Positions 37,175 through 47,502 of a stretch of DNA of 64,000 nucleotides are shown in pieces. Numbering within the stretch: position 1 is the first letter of the stretch; the number at the start of each line of letters is the position of its first letter. Source of the stretch: Mycoplasma sp. Mirounga ES2805-ORL (GTDB lineage: Bacteria > Bacillota_I > Bacilli_A > Mycoplasmatales > Metamycoplasmataceae); contig NZ_CP070947.1 in NCBI RefSeq assembly GCF_017084445.1, positions 62,001 through 126,000 of the forward strand, read 5' to 3'. A program made the position numbers and the translations under genes. The notes beneath the pieces are model-generated. The model searched no databases and was not told the origin of the DNA. It saw nothing but the letters and a program-made list of their open reading frames with translations.

Positions 37175-37309
37175 TATCTTTTTTAATATGTAATATTAAG
37201 TAGTTTTTTGTTTAAATTATTCTAAAATATATTTTTACATTATGCTATCTAACTTATATAATAATATTAATAGAAATATGTTCTTACATCTATTTCAAGG
37301 AAACAAAAT

Positions 37310-38206
37310 ATGAGAAAATATAGGCCAATTGTAAATACAGGAGCAATCGAAATTGTCCAAAACAATCATGAGTTTGGATTTTCGAATACATCTGCAAAAG
37401 TTTATCGAGATCCTAAAAATCAAATTTCTCCACGGGCATATAAAGTTGTTAGATCTGAAAAAATACTTAAATTAACTTTAATGCTTATTCATTACATAAT
37501 CATGTTCTTGGCAATTGGAATGTTTTTGATCACTTATGCTCCTAAAATAACAAGTTACAAGATTCTCTTTGATAAAGTTTATAATGGATATTTATTTTTA
37601 TTTGCTACAGTTGCTTTTATAGCCTTTTGTTTCGGTACAAAAAATCTAATTGAAAAAGCTCAATGAGCAAAAACTATTCAAAGATATCGTGATGCGATTA
37701 GTATTGGAGATTATGCTTCAAGTAACACATTTCACAACGCATATCGTAAAATTGTCTTAAAAGATGTTAATTTAACTTGAGGTTTAATATTCATTTTGAC
37801 TTATCAAGGAATAATTACAGCAATAATTTATGGTTTATATGTTTCAGGAAGTTGAGATTTAACTACTAAAGTATTAGAAATACATTTTAACTGACCTGCT
37901 TGATTAGATGGCTCATTTAAAAATACAGTGGCATTTTGTATAATAAGTGGTTCAATAATGATAGGTCTTATAATTGCATTTTCAGTAATAATTTTATTTG
38001 ACAAGAAAAGATTAGGCGATATAGATGAATTCTTTGGTGAAAAAAGTATTGAAATACATGACCAAATTGAAAAAGCTAAAAAGGAAAGAAATAAGATGTG
38101 ATTACGCATCTATGTAGTCTTAGTTGTATTAACTATATTGCTCCCAATTGCTATATTCCTAGTAGCTCTTTGAAGAAGCATACGTAAGAAGAAAAAATCA
38201 ATTTAA
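37310..38206 (+). CDS. multi-spanning membrane protein of unknown function
   Basis: 298 residues. A soluble N-terminus of about 60 residues is followed by two close membrane spans (LIHYIIMFLAIGMFLI and YLFLFATVAFIAFCF), a loop with the segment RYRDAISIGDYASSN, two more spans (LIFILTYQGIITAII and TVAFCIISGSIMIGL..), a charged helix, and a last span (IYVVLVVLTILLPIAIF) ending in a basic tail. Mollicutes share a family of about 300-residue membrane proteins with this layout, but I cannot name it firmly. AAGGAAACAAA precedes the ATG. Confidence 0.8.
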
Positions 38207-38227
38207 TAACAAAATAAACATTCTTGT

Positions 38228-39478
38228 TTATTTTTTATTTATTTTTTTATTAATTTTATTAAGGAATTGGATTCGTGTTCGGTCCGTTGCTTCTAGTTTA
38301 TTAAATTTAAAAACTTCCAATAAATCATTACTAATTTTTTTATTTTGTTCCGAAACATTTTCATTATTTATATTTTGTCAATATTCAATTAAGCCATCAT
38401 ATGTAATAAATTTATATTTTAGACGCTCATTCTCAGACATTTCCTTTCATAACTTTGCCTGAGCCCATCCGGGACAAAGAACATAATATTTTGTTTTATT
38501 TTCAAATTCTTTCATATATTTATTTAGTTGATTATCGTGAAAATCTGCATTTACTTTGTGTTCAATAATGTACTTTTTTTCATCGGTTTTAATATATAAG
38601 TCAATAATAATATCATTGGTGTTTACGGGACGGAACTGACTTTCTATTTGAGAATTATTAGTTATTTCAATTCCTAGTTTATTAAATATTTTTCTTCATT
38701 TATCCTCATTTTTTAGCATATGTTTAATGGCATATGTTATTCTATCTTCATTTTGCACAATATTCAGAATACCAAAAATATTGTTTTCGCTAATTATATT
38801 GTCTTTCTTATCTTCTTCAATTTCATTCATCTTTTTTGCATCTCTTCAAAGATTGTCATTTTGTATAAGATCAGATAATTTAATTTCACTTGTTGATGTT
38901 GTTATTTGATCTGCTGAAGTTTTATCAATATATAGTCTATTACGAAATTGTATACTTTCTTTTAGAAATATTTCTTTGTTTGCGATTTTCAATTCTTCTG
39001 CCTCTAATGAAAGAAATGTAGCTATTTCATATCACTTGTTATCATCTGTTATTTTATGTAAAAGCATTCCGTTATAATTTATTTTGTTCTTTTCTATATA
39101 ATCAATTAAAGATTTGTTCCATTCATTGAGTTTTAAATATTTTTGCATGTACTTTTCATTTGTATTCTTCTTTTCATACAATTTTGTAGCTGAATTGGAA
39201 CGGCTTAATGTTGTATATTTTTCTATATCTTCATTTCTTTTAATTTTTGCGTATCCAGTAATTTTTAATTTGCCATTATTAGATTCGCAAAAGAATACAT
39301 ATTGTAAATCATCTAGTCTTTTTTTATTTATATTTCCATTAGATGTTAAGTAAATATATTTTTTGTTATTATCAGATACGAATCAATTTATAAATTCAAA
39401 CCCTATATTATTATCAGTATAAGACCCTGAAGCGGTTTTATTTAATAAAAATATTTTTTTTGAATCTGAATTACTCAT
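38228..39478 (-). CDS. PD-(D/E)XK nuclease-like protein
   Basis: A 416-residue frame verified codon by codon on the minus strand; about seven UGA-Trp codons hide it from a standard-code search. The C-terminal third has the nuclease core: Asp293 in NDIIIDLYIK, then Glu306-His-Lys308 in YIIEHKVNA, then DNQLNKYM, which fits the PD-(D/E)XK family with its Gln-Leu-x-x-Tyr helix. Residues 1 to about 200 are a separate domain I do not recognise. The family degrades DNA or RNA in restriction and defence systems. It lies convergent with the membrane protein gene and divergent from the rhodanese relic and helicase. AGGAGTAATT precedes the ATG. Confidence 0.82.
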
Positions 39479-39697
39479 AATTACTCCTAAAATTGTTATT
39501 TTATTTAATATGCAAATTATATATGATTAGTTTTTTATTTATAAATGGGATGTCATATTGCTCATTTTTGTAAATGAAATTTTGGCAAAAAAATAATATT
39601 TTTATTTCATATTTTGTACAATAATAGACTATATTGAGTCATGCATCTCTTTTTGTTTATAATTAGTCATATATATAGAAGCAACAAGGAGTTATTG
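39479..39697. other. divergent intergenic region
   Basis: About 220 A+T-rich bases between the nuclease-like gene and the rhodanese relic. An AAGGAG site at about 39687 still precedes the dead gene. Nothing else was seen. Confidence 0.4.
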
Positions 39698-40014
39698 GTG
39701 AAAGTTTTAAGTATCAACGAAGCACAAAAACTAATAGATATAAAAAAGAATAATAAAAATTTTATTATTATAGATGTAAGGACCAGAGAATAATTTTTAA
39801 ACGGACACATTACTAATCCTTTAAATATAAACTTTTATAGTCAGTTCCTTATGGAAAAATAAGTGAATTTGATAAATAAAAAGAATATTTAGTATTTTGT
39901 TTTTCACAAAATAGATCAACAGCTGCAGTTTATTATATGCAAAAAATGGGTTTTAAGAATCTTTATGATCTTGAAGGCGGTTTCTTTATAATTGAAAAGA
40001 TAATGATAAACTAA
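39698..40014 (+). pseudogene. rhodanese-like sulfurtransferase pseudogene
   Basis: Starts at GTG behind AAGGAG and reads KVLSINEAQKLID and FIIIDVRTRE, the rhodanese N-terminal pattern. An in-frame TAA, a frameshift and another TAA follow. The second half resumes with YLVFCFSQNRSTAAV, where Cys and Arg form the active-site loop, and GFKNLYDLEGGFF, a typical rhodanese end. At about 100 codons it matches a single-domain rhodanese. It cannot be translated whole and is a recent-looking relic. Confidence 0.85.
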
Positions 40015-40149
40015 TTAAATAATAGGTATTTAAGTTAATAAAGCTGATTTGAAAACATTAATAAAAATAAATCTTGGCTTATATGATTTAAATATCTAAA
40101 ATAGTAAGTCTAAACCAATTTATAGTATAAATTTTAAAAAAGGAGTATT

Positions 40150-41949
40150 ATGGATAAAATTAATTCACCAATAATTATTCATTCAAATACAGAAAATATA
40201 AATTTAGAGATAGATAAAATAAACAATAAAAAGAAAAAGTTTATTACACAATACCCAATTGTATATATTCACACAAGTTCTGAAAAGAAAAATGTAAAAG
40301 TATATGTTGGCGAAACAAATGATTATTTCCAAAGAACTGATCAACATATCAAATCAAAGGATATAGATGATATTTTTAATTGTAAAAATAATACATCTTT
40401 CATAATTGGTCATGAACATTTTAATAAATCTTTGACCATGGATATTGAGACACAACTAATTAACTATTTATTTGCATGCGATGTGAAACTATTAAATCGT
40501 AAAAGAAATCCTCAAAACATGTATTATCCATTTGAAGAAAAAAATAAAATCTTCAGAAGAATGTGAAAACAGCTTAATAATATAAATTCTACTATTTTTA
40601 AACCTGAAAGAATTATTAGAAATTCAGCTATATTTAAGGCTTCTCCTCAAGAAAGATTAACAAAAGAACAAAAAGAAGCATTAGAACTAATTTTGGAAAA
40701 ATATAATAATGCTAAAAATAATGTTGAACAAAAGCAATTTATTTTAGTAGAAGGAACAGCTGGAACGGGCAAAACAGTTTTATTAAATAGTGTTTTTTAT
40801 TCAATATATGATTCTATGTATGACCAAATTATTAAGAAACACCAAAATGCAAAATCAACTATTGAAGACTTGCATAATGTAGTTGATGAAAGTATAACTA
40901 GTTCAATAAATTGTTATTTTGTTGTAAATAATAAGGAACAAAGAAAAATATATGACGATATTGCAAAAAAATATGGAATAAATAAAAAAATTATTTTTTC
41001 AGGAACTGAATTTATCAATGAGATGGATAGAAATAATAAAAAGGCTGATTTAGTTTTGGTTGATGAAGCGCATTTATTACTTACTCAAGGAAAGCAGTCA
41101 TATAGAGGTAAGAACCAATTAAATGATATTAGAGATAGAGCAAATATAGTTGTTGCGATGTTTGATAAATACCAAATAATATCTAAGGAACAAGTTGTAG
41201 AAGAAAATCAATTAGATAGCCTTATACAAGAAGCAAAAGATTCCAATAATTATCTTAAACTTGATAAACAATTGAGAATGAAAAACATTAATGCTCAACG
41301 TTGAGTTGATGATTTTATTAAGAATGAACACATTTCAAGAATTCCTAATTTAGATAATTATGAGATTAAAATTTTTGAATCTCCGGAGGATTTGCATAAA
41401 GCTATTATAGATACAACTAGAAAAGAAGTTTTTAGTAAGACAAAAAAGAATATTGACGAAGAACTATCAAAAATTAAAAACAACTTATCTCGATTAGTTG
41501 CTACATATGATTGAGAGTTTAGCAACAGAACTCCTACTAATTCTAATGAATGAGAAGTTATAATAGGTGATTGGAGTTTACCTTGAAACAAACAAAATAA
41601 AAGTAAGAAAAATAAATCATCTTGAGTTGAAAACGAAAATACACTTAATGAAGTCGGGTCTATTTATACTGTTCAAGGATTTGATTTAAATTATGTTGGA
41701 GTTATCTTAGGTGATTCAGTAAAGTATAAGGATGGTAAAGTTGTTTTTGATCCTTCTGAAAGTAAAAACGTTAAATTAACCTCTAAAAGAACAACATCTG
41801 ATGGGACAATGAAGTCTTATGCGCGCGAATTAAAGAAAAATGAAGTTAATATTTTAATGACAAGAGGTGTTAAAGGATTATATATTTATGCAACAGATAA
41901 ACAATTAAGAGATGCTCTTTTGAGTGCTGCAAAGGATAAAAATGAATAA
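40150..41949 (+). CDS. GIY-YIG nuclease / DUF2075-type SF1 helicase fusion
   Basis: A 599-residue protein. Residues about 35-110 form a GIY-YIG-like domain: IVYI at 37-40, VYVGET at 51-56, Arg62, His66 and a later Glu in DIETQLINYL. The rest is a superfamily-1 helicase/ATPase of the DUF2075 (Schlafen-group-3-like) type, with Walker A GTAGTGKT at 202-209, Walker B LVDEAH at 303-308, and TVQGFDLNYVGVILGD and LMTRGVKGLYIYAT as late motifs. It overlaps the MazG-like gene by 8 bases. AAAAGGAG precedes the ATG. The domain pair and neighbourhood suggest phage defence or nucleic-acid quality control; this is inference. Confidence 0.88.
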
Positions 41950-42301
41950 AAAAACAATACAAGATATGATTCAAATTATTTCTAAATTTTGTAAAGATAG
42001 GGATTGAGATAAATTTCATACCGCAAAGGATCTGGCAATAGGTATTTCAACAGAAGCTAATGAACTTCTTGATATTTTTAGATTTAAGAGTGAAACTCAA
42101 ATAAATAAACTATTTGAAAATACAGATTTTAAAAAACGTGTTGAGAATGAACTAGCTGATACATTATTCTTTTTATTGAGATTTGCTGATAAATTTAATA
42201 TTGATCTTGATGATGCTTTGGATTCAAAAATTTTAAGTAATAGTAAAAAATATCCAATTTCTAAGTCTAAAGGTGTTAATCTTAAATACAATGAATATTA
42301 A
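41942..42301 (+). CDS. MazG-like nucleotide pyrophosphohydrolase
   Basis: A 119-residue all-alpha NTP pyrophosphatase of the MazG/RS21-C6 group. The metal-binding pattern is visible as EANELLDIFRF and, 30 residues later, VENELADTLFFLLRFAD (ExxE then ExxD). FCKDRDWDKFH near the start is also typical. Such enzymes hydrolyse (d)NTPs to monophosphates and can act as house-cleaning or abortive-infection effectors. The ATG lies inside the helicase end (ATGAATAA overlap), so the two products are coupled and probably act together. Confidence 0.9.
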
Positions 42302-42361
42302 GAAAAAATAGTTTCTTTAGTGTTTATAAACAATTTTTACTTTATCTATTTTTTAACTTGC

Positions 42362-42374
42362 TATAATACTTACT
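42362..42374 (+). promoter_or_regulatory. extended -10 box giving a leaderless mRNA
   Basis: TGCTATAAT places the -10 box TATAAT at 42362-42367, only 7 bases before the ATG at 42375, and no ribosome-binding site fits. Transcription should start at or next to the ATG. Confidence 0.65.
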
Positions 42375-42749
42375 ATGAAAAAAAGAGATAAATTTGCAAT
42401 AGTTATGTTAACAATATTTACACTAGGTTTTTGTTGACTTCATTGAAAAATTCAAGCTAATAAATATAAGAAATTAGCTTCTATAGATAAAGAAGATATT
42501 AAATTACCTTCAGTTATTAAAATTGATAATTTAATATCTCTATTAGGAAACAAAGATAATATTAAAGGTTCAAGAAGCACGATATCTAATTTAATCATTG
42601 AGATAAATAATAAAGATAACGTCAACGTTGATGAAATAAAACAATTAAAATACGTTTCAGGAGTTATGATTTCCTCTCAAAAAATAACTTTAATTGTTGG
42701 CGATTATGCTTCTAAAATAAGTAATGAACTTATCAAAAAATTAAAATAA
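42375..42749 (+). CDS. membrane-anchored PTS EIIB-like domain protein lacking the active cysteine
   Basis: 124 residues. An N-terminal span (about 8-24, FAIVMLTIFTLGFCW) is followed by a linker and then a domain resembling the glucose-type EIIB fold: LISLLGNKDNIKG, VSGVMISSQKITLIVG and SNELIKKL. In true EIIB a Cys in CxTRLR is phosphorylated; the matching stretch here reads STISNLIIEI without Cys or the Arg pair. It therefore cannot work as a normal phosphocarrier. It may be a sensor or adaptor remnant. Confidence 0.7.
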
Positions 42750-42785
42750 AATATCAAGTCATAGGTGTTTAACTTGATATCAAGA

Positions 42786-42824
42786 TAAATAATCAATATT
42801 TAGGTAATATTGATTATTATTTTT
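42786..42824. terminator. bidirectional terminator
   Basis: AATAATCAATATT and AATATTGATTATT form a perfect 13-bp stem with loop TAGGT, flanked by A- and T-rich runs. It lies between the convergent EIIB-like gene and the hydrolase gene. Confidence 0.85.
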
Positions 42825-42825
42825 A

Positions 42826-43746
42826 TTAATTAATATTTTTTTTAGCATCATCAATAATTTGTTCAAAGGTTTCATCCGGAATATGGAATGATGTACCTTC
42901 ATAATTATTAATAAATTCTTTATAGTCTTTTGGTATTTTCATAAATCTATTTCAGAAGTGTCTTTTTTTAGATTTTCATTGATCATTTAAGAAGAGAGAC
43001 ATTTCCTTTGGCGCGCTTTTAATTGGGGAATGGCCAATACCAATGATTGAACATTCTAAACCTAAACTTTTTCCGAAGTTGACAAAACTATTTGTTCCGA
43101 TAACAGCATCATTATCTCCAATAACAAGTGAAAGTACCTCTTTATGATTTTTATATTCTTGACCTAAATTATCTAAGAATTCTTCTTTAAGCACATAATT
43201 TTTCAACAAATTATGCCATAAACCTTTTTTAGAAAAGCTATTAATTAACGAACTTGTTTTGTATTTCATTTGTCCACCAATTAATTCAATTGTTTTTCCA
43301 ACAATTTTTGAAAATGTGTTGTTCGGAGAAATTAATGATTTCAAAACATAGTATGATTTATTTTCTCTTATTGAAGGATTAATTGTTGATACCATTATTA
43401 TTTTTTTAACTTTCGGATTTTTAGCTAATTTGAAAGCAATACCTCCACTCATTGAGTGAGCAACTATAACAATATTTTTGGTTTTTATTTTTTCTAAAAC
43501 TTGATTAGCCACTTTAATCCATCATTCAATAGATATTTGTTCTGGATCAACCTTTTTAAAATATTTACTACCTGGTAGATTAATTGCTACAACATTATAG
43601 TGATGTTCATATTTTAATATTGGAAGCATGAAGTCACTACTTGAATTTAAACCATGTAGAAAAAAATATGTCGTATTTGATTTTTTATCTACTGTGTAAA
43701 TTGGAATTAAATAATCGTCTTGTTTTACATAATTCATCTTAGTCAT
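42826..43746 (-). CDS. alpha/beta hydrolase
   Basis: A 306-residue cytoplasmic hydrolase. The oxyanion strand FFLHGLN lies near residue 31. The nucleophile elbow is AHSMSGG with Ser98 (first Gly of GxSxG replaced by Ala). The acid is probably Asp in VIGDNDAVIG and the base His in GIGHSP. It resembles the lysophospholipase/esterase group of mycoplasmas; the substrate cannot be told. UGA-Trp occurs at residue 75 and later. There is no ribosome-binding site: a TATAAT box lies 9 bases upstream of the ATG, so the mRNA is probably leaderless. Confidence 0.9.
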
Positions 43747-43835
43747 AATAAATTTATTATATTAGTTTTAATAAAAATAGTTATTTTTTAATAATATATT
43801 AGTAAGAGATAACTAACTTTAATATTAGGAGAATT

Positions 43836-44066
43836 ATGAAATTTGATAAAGTTTATATAAAATCTAGTGATCAATTTTTATCATTAGATATGATTTGCAA
43901 AATTTGTCATCAAGAATGTGATAAATATGATAATTACATAAAAAATGAAATGTATTGTCCTGAATGCAAAAAAGCCAAAGTGGAATTTCTTTATTTTAAT
44001 TGTGAACCACATTTTACTGAAGCTAACAATTCTTGCCATAGTGATGAATGCTATTTTAAAAAATAG
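43836..44066 (+). CDS. small zinc-ribbon protein
   Basis: 76 residues with paired cysteines CKICHQEC and CPEC, plus more Cys and His near the end (CEPH, CHSDEC). The first four cysteines fit a zinc ribbon, so nucleic-acid or protein binding is possible. It starts behind AGGAGAATT. The stem of the following terminator overlaps the last codons. The family is unknown. Confidence 0.75.
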   Translation: MKFDKVYIKSSDQFLSLDMICKICHQECDKYDNYIKNEMYCPECKKAKVEFLYFNCEPHFTEANNSCHSDECYFKK

Positions 44067-44075
44067 CATTTTTAT
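44048..44075 (+). terminator. terminator of the zinc-ribbon gene
   Basis: ATGCTATTTT and AATAGCAT pair around an A-rich loop and lead into a T-run. The stem begins inside the coding sequence. Confidence 0.7.
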
Positions 44076-44089
44076 TTAGCGCTATTTTT

Positions 44090-45031
44090 TTACTTTCTTG
44101 ATAGCAATGATTTATATTCTTTGCTTTCAATAACTTCACTTAACGAAATAATATGTTCTCCAGAATTTGTATTTATTGATTCAATTTCTTCCATAATCTT
44201 TTCATATTCGCTTATTTTTCGAGAAGCAAGCTGATTAAAATCATTTCCATTGATAAATTTATAATTTTTGATAAATTCATTGATATCTTGTTTAAATTTT
44301 GCATCGAAAATTGTTTTGTCACCTCGATACTTTTTATAGATGTTATTTATATAGGAAATAATATTTCATTCATCTAATAGTCTTTTATTTGATGCGACGC
44401 TGCTTTGCTGTTCGAATAACATTTGATCAAAATATGGAGCAAAACCATTATTAATCAATAACTTATTAGTTAAAAGAAATGTCATTCTTTTATTGCCGTT
44501 ATAAAAGAGTTGATTTTTTAATAAGTAAGCAGATAATAGAGAAATTTTAGCCATATTGTTTTTAGAAATTTTCATTATATTACTAATATCTTTTAATAAA
44601 CCTGGGTAATTAATTAATAATGGTGGTTGAGATTTATTTTCATTTTTAATATCATCGGTAACTAATATTTTATTTGACTTTTTAACTCTTAAAATTCCAG
44701 CATTATCTTTTAGTTTATCAACATTGTTTAGCAATATGTAGTTTAATAAAATAGATTCTCTTATAAGAATTTCAGGTGTTAGATTTTCTAATTTAAATTT
44801 ATCGTTTGAAATGCAAATTATTTCTAATCCTTTAGCAAAATTTTTAATTTCTTTTTGTGAATTAATATTTAATAAGTTCTTATCTACAAAGAAGTCATCA
44901 TTATATTTATTTTCATTAAGTTTTTTAATAATGTCATCATAAAAAATTTGATTATAAGGCAAACAATGATAAACAAAAAAGAATTTTATTATGTCATATT
45001 TATTATCCTTAATTTTTTCAAAATTTTTCAT
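44090..45031 (-). CDS. Fic/Doc-like protein with a degenerate active-site motif
   Basis: 313 residues. The Fic pattern is visible: NAGILRVKKS at about 110 (where active proteins have G-x-x-R), PPLLINYPGLLKDI, then the core helix leading to the motif. The motif is NQLFYNGNKRMTF at 173-185, where active enzymes read HxFx(D/E)GN(G/K)R. The catalytic His is missing and the metal-binding Asp/Glu is Asn, so AMP transfer is unlikely. The Gly-Asn-Lys-Arg anion loop is kept. It may be a pseudoenzyme or antitoxin-like regulator. GAGAGGTAAATT precedes the ATG. Confidence 0.78.
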
Positions 45032-45187
45032 AATTTACCTCTCTAAAAATAAAATGTATTTGTAATATTCATTTTATAAAATAAAATGTTTTAGTTAAAG
45101 TAAAGAAGTCTTTTAAGTGATTAAATATGGTATATTTTTCACATTTTTTATAAGCAAAATTATAGACATTATAGTATATTATTCCAT

Positions 45188-46024
45188 ATGAAAATAAATA
45201 ATATTGAAGGATATTTTATTGATATTGATGGTACGCTTTTGGATGATCCTGAAACTGGCACTATTTCAAAAGGAAATATTGAATATCTAAAAGAATTGCA
45301 AAAGTTGAAACCAGTTATTCCATCAACCGGTAGAAGTCCAAAAGGTTTTGTTCCCGAATTAATGAAAGCTATTAATGCTCCATATGCAGTTTGCTCTACT
45401 GGAGCGATAATTATAGATAATAATGAAAATATAATTATTAAGAAAATTATTGACCATAAGTTGGCTGAAGAAATATTAAAATATTTTATGTTAAGAGAAT
45501 TGTACATAATTATAAACGGTTCTGGATCTATATATTTTAAAGATAGATTTAACTGACATGAACGCGCTTGGGAAAAATTATTTTCAAAAGAAAAATATTC
45601 TAAAATCAACATTGAAAATCAAGACGTTAATCAACTTTTAGTATTTGGTTTATCAATTGAAAAAACAAAAGAATTAAAAGAAATTATTGAAGAAAAATGA
45701 CCTTCATTATCTTGTCAAATAGTTTCTCATGGATATTCACTAGAAATAACATCAGCTGAGGCTACTAAAGGTAAAGGCAATAAACATGTTGCAGAATTAT
45801 TAGGAATTAATATTAAGAACTGCGTGCATATTGGCGATTCAGATAATGATGCAAGTGCACTTCCTGAAACCGGTTTTTTAATAGCAATGGCAAATTCACA
45901 ATTAAATTTAAAAGACAAAGCCCATTATATAGGATATGATTATATGGATTCAGGTTTGGCAAAAACCATTAGGGAATTCGAAGACAATACTATTAATTTA
46001 CCTATAAAAAAGCCAAATAAGTAA
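45188..46024 (+). CDS. HAD-superfamily Cof-type phosphatase
   Basis: A 278-residue sugar-phosphate or nucleotide phosphatase of the Cof/YidA group. The nucleophile motif is FIDIDGTLLDD (Asp12 nucleophile, Asp14), motif II is PSTGRSPKG, the late Lys is in TSAEATKGKGN, and motif IV is HIGDSDNDASAL. A cap domain lies between motifs II and III. No ribosome-binding site is present; TATATT lies 7 bases before the ATG, so a leaderless mRNA is likely. pepC follows after 15 bases. Confidence 0.93.
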
Positions 46025-46039
46025 TATAAGGAGATTAAA

Positions 46040-47368
46040 ATGAAAATAGAAAAAAAGACAATAGATTCTTTTTATAAAAGTTATTTAAAGAAAAAAGAAA
46101 ATAAAATTGTTGAAAATGCTGCAACAAAAAATGGTGTTTATAATTCAACATATAACAACGATGTTAAAGCATTTCATAATAACGAGTTTTCTGTTGAAGT
46201 AAAAAAAGCAGGAATTACTGATCAAAAAAACTCTGGACGTTGTTGAATTTTTGCCGCGCTAAACATTCTTAAACCTATTACATTAAATAAATTAAATGTA
46301 GAAGAATTTGAATATTCAGAAGCATATGTTATGTTTTGAGAAAAGATGGAAAAGGCTAATGTATTTTTAGAATTAATCATTGAACACCCTGAGTTAAATT
46401 ATGGAGATAGATTATTTGATATGTTTCTTGATTTTGGCGCTGAAGATGGTGGTTATTGAGAATGAGTTGAAGGTTTAATAACTAAATATGGTGTTGTACC
46501 AAAAAGTGTTATGCCTGAAACATATAACTCAGAAAAAACATATGAATTAATTAGTATCCTAAAAGTTCATTTACTTTCGGCTGCTAAAGATTTAAGAGAA
46601 GCTATAAAAAACAAAGTTTCTATTGAAGAATTACGTAAAATGAAACAAACATTCTTGCAAGGTGTTTTTGATATATGTGCTAAGTCTTTAGGTTTACCAC
46701 CAAAGGAATTTGATTTCGAGTACAGAGATAAAGATAAGAAATTCCAAAAAATTAGTAAAGTGACACCATTAGAATTTTTAGAAAAGTATGCTTCACTAGA
46801 CTATCAAAAACTAATTAATGTTGTTGATGATCCACGTAAAGAAAACCCTAAAAATAGAATGCTTGTAGCAAAACATTTTAAAGGGGTTATTGAAGGTAGA
46901 ATGCTAAGTTCTATAAACGCCGATTTAAATCAAATCAAAGAAGCGGTTATAAAGCAATTAAAAGATGGTGAACCTGTTTGATTTGATTGTGATATGGGAC
47001 CATTTATTGATAGAAAATTAGGTATCATGGATGCACAAATATATCAAATTGATGAAGCATTTAAAATTCATAACAATTTAACAAAAGAAGATAGAGTTAA
47101 TTTTAAATTATCGTTGCCAAATCATGCTATGACCTTAGTAGGTGTTGATTTAGATGAGAATGATAAACCAATCAAATGAGAAGTTGAAAATTCTTGAGGC
47201 GATGAAAATGGTGCAAAAGGTTACTTTTCAATGAGTGATGAGTGATTAAATGAGTATTGTTTTGGTTTCATATTAAATCCAAAATATGTTGCACAGGAAA
47301 TATTAGATGCTCGTGATAAAGAACCTATTATTATTGAACCTTGAGATCCACTTTCAAGATTCTTCTAA
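46040..47368 (+). CDS. pepC: aminopeptidase C (bleomycin-hydrolase family, C1B)
   Basis: A 442-residue cytoplasmic cysteine aminopeptidase, the normal length. The catalytic triad is visible: Cys68 in NSGRCWIFAALN, His362 in PNHAMTLVG and Asn384 in ENSWGD. It would release amino acids from the peptides taken up by Opp. UGA codes for Trp directly after the catalytic Cys, so standard-code translation would stop there. AAGGAG precedes the ATG. It forms an operon with the HAD phosphatase and is followed by a terminator. Confidence 0.95.
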
Positions 47369-47371
47369 AAT

Positions 47372-47406
47372 ATAAATATCCGCAATTGGATATTTTTATT
47401 TTTTGC
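47372..47406 (+). terminator. terminator after pepC
   Basis: AAATATCC and GGATATTT around GCAATT, followed by a T-rich run. Confidence 0.82.
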
Positions 47407-47502
47407 TAAAAATATTTAATAACATGAGAAAATAATTAAATATGTAATAATTAGTACATATTTAGTAATAAAATAACAAACTATTTATTTAAAGGAATAA
47501 TT

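Noticed and set aside
38727-39353. Plus-strand short hydrophobic frames at 38727-38909 and 39114-39353
   Set aside because: They are antisense to the 416-residue nuclease-like gene, whose frame is open throughout when UGA is Trp.
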